From the NCBI GenBank assembly GCA_029204225.1, contig CM055107.1, positions 9,419,472 through 9,483,471 on the forward strand: a stretch of 64,000 nt of DNA, in the 5' to 3' direction. A program made the translations under genes and the position numbers. This document shows, piece by piece, positions 36,719-49,406 of the stretch. A model generated the notes under the pieces. It was given only the letters and a program-made list of their open reading frames with translations. It ran no database searches and was not told where the DNA came from. Each line of letters begins with the position of its first letter. Within the stretch, counting starts at the first letter, position 1. The stretch comes from Diphasiastrum complanatum (lineage: Eukaryota; Streptophyta; Lycopodiopsida; Lycopodiales; Lycopodiaceae).

Positions 36719-37950
36719 TGCTGGCTGCACTTTCAGCTGCTACCAGGTGATAAATCCAAAACTTTCTGTAAATCCAGAAGTTTTCTGCAGATCAGAACTT
36801 AATTGACAAATTGGGTCAGCAAAATTCCCAAAAATAAATGCAGCTAAGCTCCTGGATCTCCAAGAAGTACTGAGACTATCCAACAACGTGAAAAGAATGG
36901 ATGAACCAGGGCCAATAGGCACCGTTACGATCCAGAGAAGAAAAAATTGATGCTTTGCTTGGTAATTCGGGACCAACAGCACTGCGAAGGCGGCCAATGC
37001 AAAAACAAGGCAAAGAGATTACTCTCACGAATACTTTTTCAGTGCATCATTATCTGCTTTACCTCTCTTTCTCTCCGTCTGTCTGTCAGTCTCTCTTCAA
37101 TCATTTCCTCTCTTCAATTATTTCCCCTGCGTTTAGGTCAAAGTCAATATTATTGTCCTGCGGGCACTATTATAACACGATGGATCATAGTTTTATCCGC
37201 TGGTTGAACCTTTTATTCAGCGAATTTTCACAATTTCAAACGGTTAATAGCCGTGGATTCCAGAGGTTAATAGCTTTATCCACTGGTCGGGAGATTTTCT
37301 ACAGCCGTTTGGTGGGGGCCAGCCTACAGTCATTTTAGGGGTCCAACGCGCAAACTGGTGGGTCCAACCCGCTGAATTTTAACCATGCGGCCAGACTCCA
37401 GTCTTTATCCAGCGGATACATTGAATTACATGACGTGCAAAACATTATTCTGACTGGTCGTTGAAATTTCAATAATTATTTTCAGCCCCACCCCCCCAAC
37501 CTTCAAGCTACAAATAGCTATATTTGGGGAAAATGATTGTCACATGGCTTACAAGGTACTCAAAGGAAGTACTCAATTTTAATGGAATACAATTTCTATG
37601 TACAAGTTTATACATGTTTAGAGATGTGGGCCAATAAGAATATATGAGGAATGTCTCCCCATTCACATTGAATCTCCCCCTTTTCACCCATAATATCTAA
37701 GAGTATCTTTGACCTTTCTCTCTTATCCTCTTTAGAATATGTACTAAGATCTTTAACCTTTCTAAGAGTATTTGTATAATTTAAGGCTTAGTAACAACTT
37801 TTGATGTGTGTGTGTGTGTATACTTACCTGGTTACTAGGCATATCGAGGCTCCTAAGAATGATGACATTGGCACATAAAAATTATGCTAGTAGAAAATTA
37901 AAGAACAAACCAACATTCGTATTGCACATTGAAATTGACTAGGGTTCTCT
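36719..37950. other. Upstream region of the LHT gene
   Basis: 5' flank and probable promoter/5' UTR of the permease. It has a CT-rich patch at 37050-37130 on the plus strand and a short GT run near 37806. No TATA box can be assigned with confidence. Confidence 0.4.
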
Positions 37951-37959
37951 TGTTTTGTA

Positions 37960-38430
37960 TAGGATTTTTGGATCTGATTCTCTCGATGATCCAATTGAAA
38001 CGGTCTTTGTTAGAAAGAGAAGCTCCAAGAGGGAAACCAAGATATCTGAAAATGGTGCCATGAGGAAGGACGTTAAGGCCTAGTTGACACCAATTGGGAG
38101 GAACATCGTGAGAGAGAACAATAATATCAGATTTTTGGAAGTTGATCGGAGAGTCAGAGATATTGCATAAGCGAGCTAACTCAAGTAGAAGAAGGGAGAT
38201 AGACTGGCGGTGAAGTTTGATAATGCAAGCCAGATCGTGAGCAAAAAGCTACGGGCCAAGGGGAACGTCTCGGAAGATGAAAGGTTGAAAGGAAGGAGAG
38301 GAATTGAGCTTATGTGCATGGAAAATAAGCGACTCCATAGCAATGGATAATTCAAAGCTGGAAGCTCTCGATTTGGCCCATTCGTCAGACTTCAAACTTT
38401 GGGTGAAGCTCTTTAGACAGCCCATGCTAA
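37960..38430 (-). pseudogene. LINE (non-LTR) reverse transcriptase remnant
   Basis: The minus strand reads through ~150 codons with the layout of a plant LINE reverse transcriptase. It has 'LFAHDLACI' at the place of the active-site FADD box, followed by 'ELARLCNISDSPINFQKSDI' (the usual 'SG..IN..KS' region) and 'FRYLGFPLGASLSNKDRFNW' (the 'YLG..LG' motif). One of the two catalytic Asp residues is replaced by His, and a stop precedes the box. No endonuclease domain is visible nearby. It is a dead 5'-truncated piece. Recognition rests on the motif order. Confidence 0.65.
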
Positions 38431-38759
38431 AGTGAAAAGTCTTTGAAGTTTTTGCATCTCAATTTCCAATATCATTGTATTCTGTACTAAGTTATAGATC
38501 TTGGAACTTGCACAGAGTCAACTTTCAACTTTCAAGGATGTATCTTGTACTTATTAAAACTTATACAAGTGTCTTAACTCATGAAGTCCAAAATAAATTG
38601 TAGCCAAGTCATTCTTGACGATTTACTACAAATTATGCACTTTAATGTTGAGGGCCCAAAATTGCAAGAGCTCATCAAATACTTGCAAATTGACATTTGA
38701 AGGGCATGACTGCGGCAAATTTCAACAATGATTAGAATGACTAGCCTCCTAAAAATATC

Positions 38760-39315
38760 TGCTCAATATGTACAAGTTTGCATACAATGGGATTTTATGC
38801 ACACCATATTACATCTTCATAGAATAAGCTCACAATCTTACTGGATGTAGATTTAAATACACTAGAGCAACTACATTGAGAATAAAGTATAAAATACATG
38901 AAATTCTAGTGGACAAATGTTGAATTGTAGAAGGCAAGGCCCAACGATGAAGTATAAGAGATGTCAACTCCAAATATAATTTAAAGCTCAAGGGTAGGTC
39001 ATTATTTTGGATTGATCTAAATAGGCTTTTGGCTCATTCTAGGCCAAAAGCATAGTGTGTCTATTTTCATGACTCTCACTAGAAAGTCAAGGTGCTTTAT
39101 CCCTCCTAAGTAAACTTTCACTTAATACAATGCAACAATTGATATGAGAGTTTAGGTTTATATTTAGAATGATTAACATATCTTTAATATGTACAAGTTT
39201 ATATACAATGGGTTTTATGCCCACCATATTACAACTTCATTGACCTAGTCTCACATTCTTATTGAATGTTGATTAATATAGACTCGAGCAACTTAGTCAA
39301 ATACATTGAGAATAA
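38760..39315. repeat. Direct repeat of ~140 bases, ~420 bases apart
   Basis: 38768-38905 and 39189-39330 share 'ATGTACAAGTTT', 'ATACAATGGG', 'CACCATATTACA' and 'CATTGAGAATAAAG'. The second copy abuts the inverted-duplication breakpoint. Confidence 0.7.
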
Positions 39316-39319
39316 AGCA

Positions 39320-40720
39320 TCAAATATATTGAAAGACAAATGAGGAAGTATAAAAGAAGTCAACTTCAACAGACAAGGAGATCGACTTTACTAGAAGATA
39401 GTCGAGATAAAGAACCATGGATTGTTTGGACATGTTCAAAATATATGCATAATTCAAGTGTCCTAAGCGATGATGCCATAGTAATGCTTTATTGACTAGA
39501 ACAGAGGTTTTCAAGGCTTGACTAGAATCAGAATAACAATGCGCCAATCTATATAAGTATTCCTGCCTCTTGACGAGTTCGAGGACCTTGTTGCTCCTAT
39601 CAATAATTTTGCATTGATTAGATTTGAATTCTACCTTATGTCCTAAATCTGTAATTCTACTTACTGATAACAGATTTGTAGAGAGTTTAGGAACATATAA
39701 AACTTTTGACAATAGTTTGAGTTGATCATGCTGGAATCGCAATCTTACAGTACCTTCACCTTCAATAGTGTGAGTGCTATTGTCACCAAGATGAACATAT
39801 TTCTTTGTGTTGTAAGACGTATAGGAGTTAAAGATCTCACATTGATTGGTCATGTGTTGAGTAGCTCCAGAATCAAGAAACCAAGAGTCATCCAAAAATG
39901 TGCTTTGGTCTTTGACCATAAATGCGCCTTTGTCCACTTCGATTGGGAGAGATGATGTAACAATATTTGCTTGTTGATCAAGTTGCTTGGCTGCATTTTT
40001 TGCTTTAAGAATTCGGCAATCCTGGATAATACCTTCAAAACATCTTCTTCTTCGACTATAGATCTGATAATTGTCTATGACTTTGAGTCGGCTTCTAATT
40101 CGTTGCAGTCTTCTTGGAGCTTTTCTACTTCTGTCGTTTCGAGCCTTTGTTGACATATAGAGCTTGAGAAGAGGAAGTAGACGAAACGTCCTAACTTTTT
40201 TTATTGTCTTCTTGCAGCAACATAGTGATAACTCTGGCAAAAGTTAAATCTGAGTGTGTCAATATGAGTCGTCACCCAGTTCTCATATGTAGATGGCAAA
40301 CTTGAAAGCAATGTCATGATTGCGTCTTGATCATCTATGACTGATCGGACAGCGGCCATTTGTTGCAAGAGATTCTTAAACTAGTTAATGTGACTTTGAA
40401 GAGAATCACCATTTGACAACTTGAGTGTGAAGAATTTCCTTCGTAGATGTAACTTGGTAGTTACGTCCCTCATTGAGCGAAAACGCCTTATCATCCTTAG
40501 CCTTCTTTCAGTTGTCTGTGTCGGTTTCAAGCTTCACTTCTGTACTTGTAACAACATCTTAGAACTCATTGGCGATTAGGAAAGTCTTCATCTTAAAACA
40601 AACGATAATTGGATCTGTTCAGCTTGTCTGCGATAAGACCAACTTTACTTTGAGAATCCATATGGAACTTAGTCTGTCGATTGTATCGATGACGCTAAGA
40701 TGTAGTGATGCCAACAATAG
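39320..40720 (-). pseudogene. Copia gag-protease copy A' (arm 2)
   Basis: Runs from near 40655 (the gag start region, ATG altered) to 39320. The protease motif FLDSGATQHM is near 39870. The frame 40240-39320 crosses the site where element B sits in arm 1 (39791-39795, ATGAA) without interruption. It then continues to the pre-integrase 'WHHRLGHLNY', departs from arm 1 at 39447 and ends in unrelated sequence. Stops lie in the gag part. It is a partial copy with no integrase core, reverse transcriptase or 3' LTR. Confidence 0.8.
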
Positions 40721-41004
40721 GAAAACAGTTCTCTGATACTAAAAAGATGAAACGAACTGAAGAATATGATATCAATTTGATATCGCGAAAGATATCAAGT
40801 ATTAGAGCTATGCACTCTTCTATCTTAATAGTATTAGGCCTTGACAGAGATCACAAATCTGATACCTTGACGGTTCAAATAAAGGGATATAACGGGAGTA
40901 GTAATAACTACCATTATGTCATGATCTAGCACTGACACTATGATAGATCAATCTAATAAGACATTAGAAATACTCTAATATCAAATTAAAATGCTCTGAT
41001 ATCA

Positions 41005-42094
41005 TGTCGGAAATAGGTTGTAAACTAAAAACAAAACTTTTTCCTACTTCCAATGCATGGCTACGCCTATCAATATTGAACAAAACAGTAGTGATGGGAA
41101 TCACGTTTAATCTTTAGCAACTAACTTTGAAATCGCTAGAAACTAAGTGATTACATTGACAAACATGAAGCATTGAATTCTCAGACAATTTCTATCAGTT
41201 ACAAAAACAATACAGAGATGCATACATTCTGACACATACTGAACGCAATAAGAAGTTTGATTGATTCAGAAAAACAAATCAGATGCAAATGAGTGCAAAT
41301 AATAGTGGATATAAATCGCACACTCTTAACTATCTTTGAGTAACTGAGAATAAGTCTGAAATAAGCAACTCTGCTAATAAGCCGTAGCGCAATAGCAACT
41401 TTAAAATAAACTTTAAAGACTGAGCTAGAATGCTCAAGAGAGTTCAAGCTTGAAAGCTTGATAGAGAGCTAACTACAATACTTCAGATCGTGATAACGAT
41501 TTGCTTGACAAAAGCATTGAAAGCGTTGAGTATATCATCCTCTATTGTGAAATGTATGAACAACTTATTTATACTAAGAAATTAGGTCATCAAATGCGGT
41601 TGGGCGTTGGCTGGAGTCTGTTGACATTCATTCAATTCTTCTTAGGAGTTGCTTGCTGATAAGCGGTGACATTTGGTCATAAACAATCTGTCTGCATAAA
41701 TGAACGTAATTGTCACTCTACAGAAATGAACGTGAAACTGTCATCAGAAAAAGCGACAGTGTCGCAAAAAGATGACAGTGTCGGCTTTTTGCGAGAAATG
41801 TACCAGTGTCGCAAAATCTCATTTCCTTAATATTTGGGGTAGCCCCACACTTTGCCAAAGTCATTTCCTTAGCATTTTGGGACAAATGTAAAAAATGTGA
41901 CATTGTATTTTTACTTACAATTCCTGACAGGAGCAAAATGCAAAAAAGGCGAAACTGCATTTTTAGGCAAAAAATGCAAAAAAAGGGACACTATATTTTT
42001 AATTGCAATTTTTGACAGTGTCACTTTGAGAGAAAATTGACTATAGCAAAAAGGCGATAGTGTCAGGTTTTGTAGTAAGAGAAAATTTCCGACA
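41005..42094 (-). repeat. LTR of the A' copy (1090 bp)
   Basis: Same TGTCGGAAAT termini as 14463-15540. A primer site lies next to it (complement of 40993-41004). Confidence 0.85.
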
Positions 42095-43296
42095 CTGTTG
42101 TCAAACTCCGTGTATTTCTGCAGACTGTGTAAAAACACTTGTAATTCTGCGGATTGTAAAAACACGGGAAAATCCGCAGAACTGGATAAACAAATGGACG
42201 AAGATTAAAACCGATTAGTCGATAGGTGAGAGAGGAACCTTAATTAAATTTAATATCCTTTTGGAATCCATGGGCCATGTGGCACTTTTTAAAGCTCCCA
42301 CATGGTGGAGAAACTCTAGAAGGGACAAATGGGGACTTTGTTGGGCCCCACTTGTACTTTTTGCATGGAGGAAGCGGAGGAGCTTAGGGGAGGGAATAAA
42401 GGAGTGTATGTTCTCATTCCTTCACCCCACATTTCTAAGTTGCTTGTTTGTGCTACCTAAGCTCAAGATAGCCCATTTTCTTGGTCTTTTGAACTTTAGT
42501 TGTCATTTTTTTACGGTTTAGACGTCGTTGCTCTCCGTTTTTTCCTCTAGTTTTTTTCCGAAGTTAGATTCTACCGAAAAGCATTGCCCTTCCAAGGTCT
42601 ACCAACCATCCACTTGGAAAGCCCCTCTTGGCAAGCCCCATAGGAAGAGCCACGAGGACCTCGCTAGGCTTGACTTCCATACCAAGATGCTAATGATAGG
42701 AATTTTTTTTTTTCATTAGTTATTAATTGTTTTTCACTTTTGACACTAGTAGCTTTGACTTAGCAACGATAACTTTCATGCATAAAGGAGAATGAAATGC
42801 ATAGTGAAGAACTATTTTGTGTTTTGGTAAGTACCACATATTGCACATTATAGGACCTCCTCAATTTTGGCGTAATGTGCCGCATCCTACCATTGATCAA
42901 TATATCATGCGGGGGTTTGTGTATGTATTGTTGTTGCCCCCATGGAGGCCCTTTGAATATTATAACATCTCAATTTTGGCATAATATGCCTTGTCCCACC
43001 ATTGACCGAATATATTTTGGGGGGACTCGTGTATGTATTGTTGTTTCCCCCATGGAAGCCCTTTGTTCAAGTACATTTTAAATAAGTTTTTAGATAACTA
43101 GACTTTTAGCAAGAATTTTCATGTGGACAACAAAATATGTAACATAATACTTGGGCAATCCATCATTGCTTGTCCGCATATTGCAACAAAACTACTTCAA
43201 AAGGTGATAAAAACTCAAAAATTAGTCAATTATCATATGAGCAAAGATTCAAACACTCAATACTTCCTATAGAAATATTTTTGTCATCACAAGTAT

Positions 43297-43401
<105 letters not shown>

Positions 43402-43698
43402 ATGGACAAGCTTTCAACAATGTTTGCTCTAATTTCTTTGAATGCTCATATCGATAATGCCAATGGATGCTTGTTTTCCTATTTTGAAAAGACTGAACTA
43501 CACCTCAAGCAAAGCTAATATAAAAGACACAAGTTTTCTAGAAAAGAGCATGTGGACAATCAACATGTGAAACATGGTGCCATGCCATCTTCTTCTAGGA
43601 TGTTCATGTTAGAATTTACTGTTAAAATTTACTCTTCAATCTTTTTAGTGTAGGCTAAGCTAGTTGTACTCTAGATTGTTGGTCAAGTCCTAAAACCC

Positions 43699-43702
<4 letters not shown>

Positions 43703-43789
<87 letters not shown>
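43703..43789. repeat. (CT)n microsatellite, 87 bp
   Basis: Counterpart of the 115-bp GA tract at 6956-7070. Confidence 0.97.
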
Positions 43790-43795
<6 letters not shown>

Positions 43796-44113
43796 TACAT
43801 TTGTAGTTTCACACGTGTGAGGATAGCCAAAAGTGTGTGATTGATCTTCTAAGGAGTGTGTGATTGCACATGAAACTATCTCTTGATTGTAGCTACCAAT
43901 CTATCTTGACAATCTTAAAGGCAAGAGCACACAAGCATGCATCTACCCACCAAAGAGCTATCAAAAGATATCATTCACATAATAACATGATACTTGATGA
44001 AAAACTAAGTATGAAAATAGGTTGCTCTCAGGTAGAGAGAGAGAGAATAGAAAAAACAATGTGTTGGAAGCAAAACACTCAACAAACTTGATTATCATCA
44101 TTCCAAGAGTATG

Positions 44114-45253
44114 TGTTGGCTGATTCTGATGAATCCCCAAGATACTCGGACAGAGCAACTCAAGAGCACCTCTCACCTTAGACCGAAGAGGTCTCTGAGA
44201 AGACGAGACTAACGAAGACTGAGAGCCGAGAAATGCTAGTTAGGAATGACAAGCAAGAACTGTGTAAGCCTCATGGAGAATCCCGGAAGATGGAATGACC
44301 ATGTAGGAACTAGTGTTTCTAGGCTAAAGTAATAAATGCAAGTAGACCCCTCTTGAAGAAAGTAGAGTGAGCCACCTTTTGATGGTGACCTCTAGTGGAG
44401 AGCATAAGTTCACTTGTAATTTGTGTAATGTGGAAATGCCACTAGGATGTCACCTAAGGAGCTCTCTTGCTTATTTAAGAGACTCCCTCTTTGTGAAGAG
44501 GAGCTTTTTTGCATTGTATCTACTCCATGCTTAATAAGAGATTTTCCATGAGTTTGATGCTACACTAAGCTCCTTGATCATGCTTGTTTCTTGAGTGAAT
44601 GCATTCATGATCTTGCCCTTCCCTCCATTGTGTGTGGTTGTGGACTTTAGAGTGGATTAGTTTTCTTGCTTTCCTAGTTGTGGATTAGTTTTCATTTCTT
44701 GTTTGTGGATTAATGTAGGAATCAGCATTCAAGTAAACTAAATAGGCTAGAAATGTGGTATGAATCTTGCATATCCTCCAACATTCTAGTTCTTGATGTT
44801 CTTGGGATGTCCAAGAATTAAAAGACTGGTTGGTTTCTTGATTCTTGGACCTCTAAAATGTTGTAGATTAATTTCTTGTTTCAGCTTTGTGGATTAGTCC
44901 AGGTGTAGCTCAGTTTTAGTAATGTGTAGGATCTGATTCAGTTCGTTTTTAGAGTAGGTAGCTATAGAAACTTTTGAATGTTCGTTTGGGCTGCATGCTG
45001 ATCTGTAAATGAATGTTCATGGCTTGCATCTCTGTTTAAATGTGAGTGCTTTCAAGAGAGAACGACCCTGAGTTGTCCTCTGACAGGCAGGACAAAATAC
45101 TACAACGTTAATCTATTCCTTTTGCCTGATTTTGGGCTTTAACAAGAAAGAATAACTTAAGCAAGAGCCCACTATCTCTGCTGACAGGCAGAAGAAGAAG
45201 TAAGCAAAAGAATCCTAGTAAACAGATACTCCCAAGCAGAGAATCTATCAATA
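44114..45253. mobile_element. 1.14-kb insertion in arm 2, solo-LTR-like
   Basis: Absent from arm 1, where the site is intact at 6632-6636 (CATAC). Flanked by GTATG on both sides (44109-44113, 45254-45258), a 5-base target duplication. It starts TGTTGGCTGAT and ends near ATCTATCAATA, an imperfect inverted match. There is no coding frame, but a TATTTAAGA box near 44480 and a poly(A)-like AATAAGAG follow, as in an LTR promoter. I read it as a solo LTR of an unidentified element. Confidence 0.6.
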
Positions 45254-45402
45254 GTATGTACAAAGGAGAGCACTTCTCAAATAATGCTAGCTCATGTTCT
45301 TGAAAAAGGAAATACTCTAAAATGATTGGACTCCATTGATTGCCTTCCTACATCATAATTGGACCCCTATATTTGCACCTCTCATCTTAATGCACCTCTT
45401 GA

Positions 45403-46140
45403 GGTGTTGTACTTTTAGATGTCTTCTCTATTCTATTATGGTTGTCCCCCAACTAATAGAATCAGATTGATCTTAAAGTGCATTGTGTAGGGTGAGTACG
45501 AATAAGATCCACTCAAGACATTGTTTCTATTGCTTGTTTTAGGTTCTCCAAGGCGGTCTCCCTACTGGACGAACACTCTAATTAAGAAGGAATAGATTGA
45601 GCAACACTATGGCGGTCTCCCAACTAGTGTCTAACAAATAACAATACTAGTCAACCTAATTAACTCCACAAGGGAATGGAATAATGTGAGAGAAGGATAA
45701 TCCCATGATAACATTCACAAATCAACCAATGGAAAAAGCCTAGTGGGGCTCGAGCACCTACCACAAGGTATTCTAATTCCAATGGGAACACAAGTAGCAT
45801 GCATAAGATATCACAAAAAGTGTCTTTACTATCACAAGCTAATACAAGTCTTGTTGGAGGCCCAAATCCACTTCCATGTATGGAAAGAGTGGTGGGCCTA
45901 AGCTTAAACATGCTTATGGGACTAAGTCCAAACTTAAGCTAATTAACTTGTGCACTTGCACTAACTGTGCACTTGCACTAACTTAGAAATTAAACTTAAC
46001 TTGAACTTAGGAATTAAACCTTAAACTTAGACTTTCTAAGTTGAACCATTACAAATGATTGTTTGTAATAGTTAAACTTAAATAGTAAAAGGTCTAAGCA
46101 TAAGGTTTTCCTAATCCGAAGTACTTGTGGCTTACAAAAC
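45403..46140. other. Spacer without recognised genes
   Basis: Moderately AT-rich. Contains short internal repeats ('GGCGGTCTCC...ACTA', 'CTTGCACTAACT'). No gene recognised. Confidence 0.45.
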
Positions 46141-46157
46141 ACATGCCACAGTAATTC

Positions 46158-48954
46158 CTATGTTGGGTTATCATAAGGGACAACATTATCCCCCTCTTTA
46201 TTGGATTGGGGGTCCCACGCCAATGGCAGCTGTCGGGCTATGTCGTCATAGGTCTCCTTATTGAGAATGACTCTGATGGCATGCAACTCTTTGCCAACGT
46301 GCTCCAACATTTGCCACCGTAGCTTGTTCAAAAAGGGCCGCGGGCCATAATAGCGGAGCATGTTCTGGAGGAAGCCATGCGTTTGCCAGATTTCCATCAT
46401 GTTGACATGTAGGGTGCTTGTCATGGCCGCACGGTAATAAAGTCGAGCCACGTTGAGGTGATCCATCTCAATGACCAAGGGCTTATTAATATCCAACAGA
46501 ATGGGAGGTAATGAATGATCCCAATGAGTTGCCAAGGGCGCCAAGAAGGCGATAAGGCCGCAATTGTCGGCGAAATAGTGCACATCCCTGTCTGGACACC
46601 TATGGTAGCGCTTGTAAAATTGGCTGCAATTGGAAATTAGATCGCGGGCCGGATCTTCTGTTTGTACATACTCTATCAGTAGAGGCAAATAGATCTTGTT
46701 GGCCGTGAACTCTGGTGTGAAAGGTTCACATCTTTTGAGAGGGCAATATTTTGGGTTGACCCGCAAATAAGTTGGCATGTTGAGGTAGCATTGGAAGGCT
46801 GCTTATTTGAAATGAATTGGGCCTTGCGCCAAGCTGGTTGTGGTGCAACTGCTTCAACCTTGGCCTTATGTGTGCGACATTGAAATCTGGAATGGTATAG
46901 CTGCCGTGCTCTTCAACCTGAGGATATTTTGCCTTGAACTCTGTAGTTTCTAGCATGTCCCGACTTGGATTTCGGGGTGTCACTCGATGTCGTTCAGGTG
47001 GTACATCCTGCTCCGCCGTCTCCTTGATCATCCCTTGGTTGTGGACGGATATGAAATTGTTGGTGTTGGGCATGATTCGGAGGTGGTACGGCTTGTAATT
47101 TTTTGAGTTGTTCTTCCAGGCTCTAAATTTGATTGTTGAGAGCAGCCATTTGTGATGTGGTATGTTGTTGTAATTGCTGCGCCTCGGCCTGGACTGCTTT
47201 TAGCTTTTGCCCCAGCTGTTGGTATGCTGAATGGGAAATTACCGTGCCCTCCGGGATAGGACGTGGAACAAATCGTTGAAAATCAAGCTGATTGATTTGT
47301 TTCATCATAGCAGCACGCAATTTTTGATTGGAACGAATTTCGACATCCAAGCGTTGCTAGAGCTGGCTAAGCTGGGTGTCCTTCTGGTTATTGTTTTCTT
47401 GAAGCTAATCCATGTGCTCTTGCAATTTGTCCATTTGGTTGGAAGTGAGTTCTTCATCCCGACGTGCACGTGTTGCTTGCTCGTTGGCTTCGTTCATGGC
47501 GTGGGCAGCTTCTTGTAGTTGTCGGGTCAGCACCAGAGTTTTTTGCAACGTCGTGCCCCAGAATCATTGATAGTCAGCAATGGACTGAGCGAGGTAAGTT
47601 CATGCATCGTGATTAGCCCATATTGCCTTTTGCACTGAAGGGGGAAGTTGCTCCCAAGGACCCAGGAAAGAAAGGGGTTCATTCCCATCCGGATAATGTG
47701 GCGGAATATTAATGAACGGAGGTATGTTAGTGAATGGAGGGACGTAGGACTCATGTCGTGGGGGGAGCTGTGAAGAGCTATGTTGATAGGAATTGGAGTG
47801 GCGATAGTAAGTGTCGAAGAAATTGTGGTAATAGGTGTTTGTAGGAGTTGAGCGGCGAAAGAATCAGAATCAAAGTTAAAATCGAATGCAGAGGAGGGGT
47901 TAGTCGTGATGATGGGGGGTGGTGATTTGGGGGTGGGAGATGGTAAGGAAACAGAAATGGTAAGTGGAGGAAAAGAGGTAGCGACGGTGATGGAGGGTGG
48001 TGTGGACGGGAGGGCCATAGTGGTGGTGACCATCGTGGCGTCAAGTGACGTGCCCTGATCCAAGAAAGTTGATGCTAAAACTGGTTGTAGTAGAGTTGGA
48101 GAGGTCGAGCTGGTCAGAATTGCCGCTAGCTGAGCTGAGTACTGGGCCACTAATTTGTGGTCAAAAGTGCCCGAGTCATCTTCCGCAAAGCTATCACCTC
48201 CTAGATCCTCAGCATCTGCTTCTTGAACATCTGTTTGTTGGGGGGCCGTTGGTTGTGGATCTTTTTTGCTGGCTATGTCTGCTTCTTGAGTCTTGACTGT
48301 TGTACTGGATTGTCTGCGGTGGGTGATTCTCGTAGGTGATTCACCTTCAGGCAAAATGCGCTTGAAGGTTAGTGCGCGCTGAGTGGCTTGGTGAGGAACA
48401 TCTAGATATTTGGCCTGGATGTCTCAAATATGATCGGCGCAGTGGGCTCCCAACTGGTGAGTGAGGACCATTGCCAAGATGTGTCCGACTTTGGTCATTA
48501 CCTTCTTGGCTTTCAATGCAGCTTGGAGTTTCTTCGTCAGCTTGTCTGTCCAATTGTAGTGCTGGACATCTTGCTCCCCCATCGCGAAAGATAAGGCAAA
48601 TAAGTTATTGGGGGGAATTCAGTCCATTCTGGGATTCTGGACCTCGATCAACATGTGCAACAGCTCTGCTCGAAACTCCTTGTCCTTGATGCAGCGGATT
48701 GCATAGCCATCATTTGTAAAAATGTTCGTTGTACCATCATCTTCCAGGAAGGGCTTTAGGTAGTTGTGGTCATATGTCGTGCCGCTTCCATGGATAGTTT
48801 CGCCTTCGTTCAAAAACCCCAATGCTTGAATTACTGAAATGTCCAGGGGGACAATGATCTCATTTGAACTTGATGGAATTCTAGAAGACTCGTTCTCAGC
48901 ATCAAAGGTAGAATAGGTCGCTCGCACGATCATTCGAACTGTTGCCCAATACAT
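46158..48954 (-). pseudogene. Decayed gene of an unrecognised ~930-residue protein
   Basis: Minus-strand frames join into one protein-like series. (1) 48954-48360: a globular N-terminal domain; one frame runs from 48954 to about 47530 with two TGA stops (near 48618 and 48423). (2) 48350-47560: a Ser/Thr/Pro-rich linker. (3) 47527-47090: a coiled coil rich in Gln/Glu/Leu ('EANEQATRARRDEEL', 'MDKLQEHMD'), with stops near 47407 and 47357. (4) 47073-46158: a basic Pro-rich stretch and a C-terminal domain (motifs 'YHRCPDRDVHYFADNCGLI', 'RLYYRAAMTSTLHVNMMEIW'). The N-terminal domain has a relative at 58.87-59.43 kb. I know no family with this order. The setting among retroelements suggests a mobile-element protein, but no enzyme motif is visible. 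Confidence 0.6.
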
Positions 48955-49039
48955 GTAGGAAGGTGAATGTTGAGCTTGGCCAGAAAGTTATGAGTGAACT
49001 CTATCTTTGCTGCCAGGTCTGGGATGGTTATCAGTAGCA

Positions 49040-49397
49040 TTATTTTCAACCGAATCAGTATACATAGCTGCCACAAATGCTACCAACTAGGCAATTTGGC
49101 TAAGGAACCTGCTTGCAGATATTAGCCTTGCTCAAGAATATCCAACGACAATTTATTGTGATAATCAAAGCACAATAGCACTCTCTCTAAATCCAAGATT
49201 TCCCTCTCGGAGCAAACACATTGAAATCCGGTATCACTACCTTAGAGAAAAAGTGCAAGGCAAGGAAGTGTCATTGTTTTACTGTAGGACAAAGTTAATG
49301 GCAGCAGATTACTTCACAAAAGCTCTATCAAATGAGCACCATCTCAGATTTAACGACATGTTAATCTTGAAGATCCAAGTTTTTCAGGATCCACATT
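49040..49397 (+). pseudogene. Copia RNase H C-terminus (element G)
   Basis: The plus strand reads 'AIWLRNLLADI', 'TIYCDNQSTIALSLNPRFPS', 'RSKHIEIRYHYLRE' and 'AADYFTKALS', the standard end of copia RNase H. It is followed by a stop and the purine tract. The start of RNase H and everything upstream are missing; the pseudogene on the other strand ends at 48954. Confidence 0.8.
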
Positions 49398-49406
49398 AAG
49401 GGGGAA
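49398..49406 (+). promoter_or_regulatory. Polypurine tract of element G
   Basis: AAGGGGGAA directly before the LTR start TGTGGATTTC. Confidence 0.75.

Noticed and set aside
36719-36730. GTG codon 12 bases ahead of the LHT ATG as start
   Set aside because: A plant gene would use the ATG at 36718; GTG is not a normal nuclear start.
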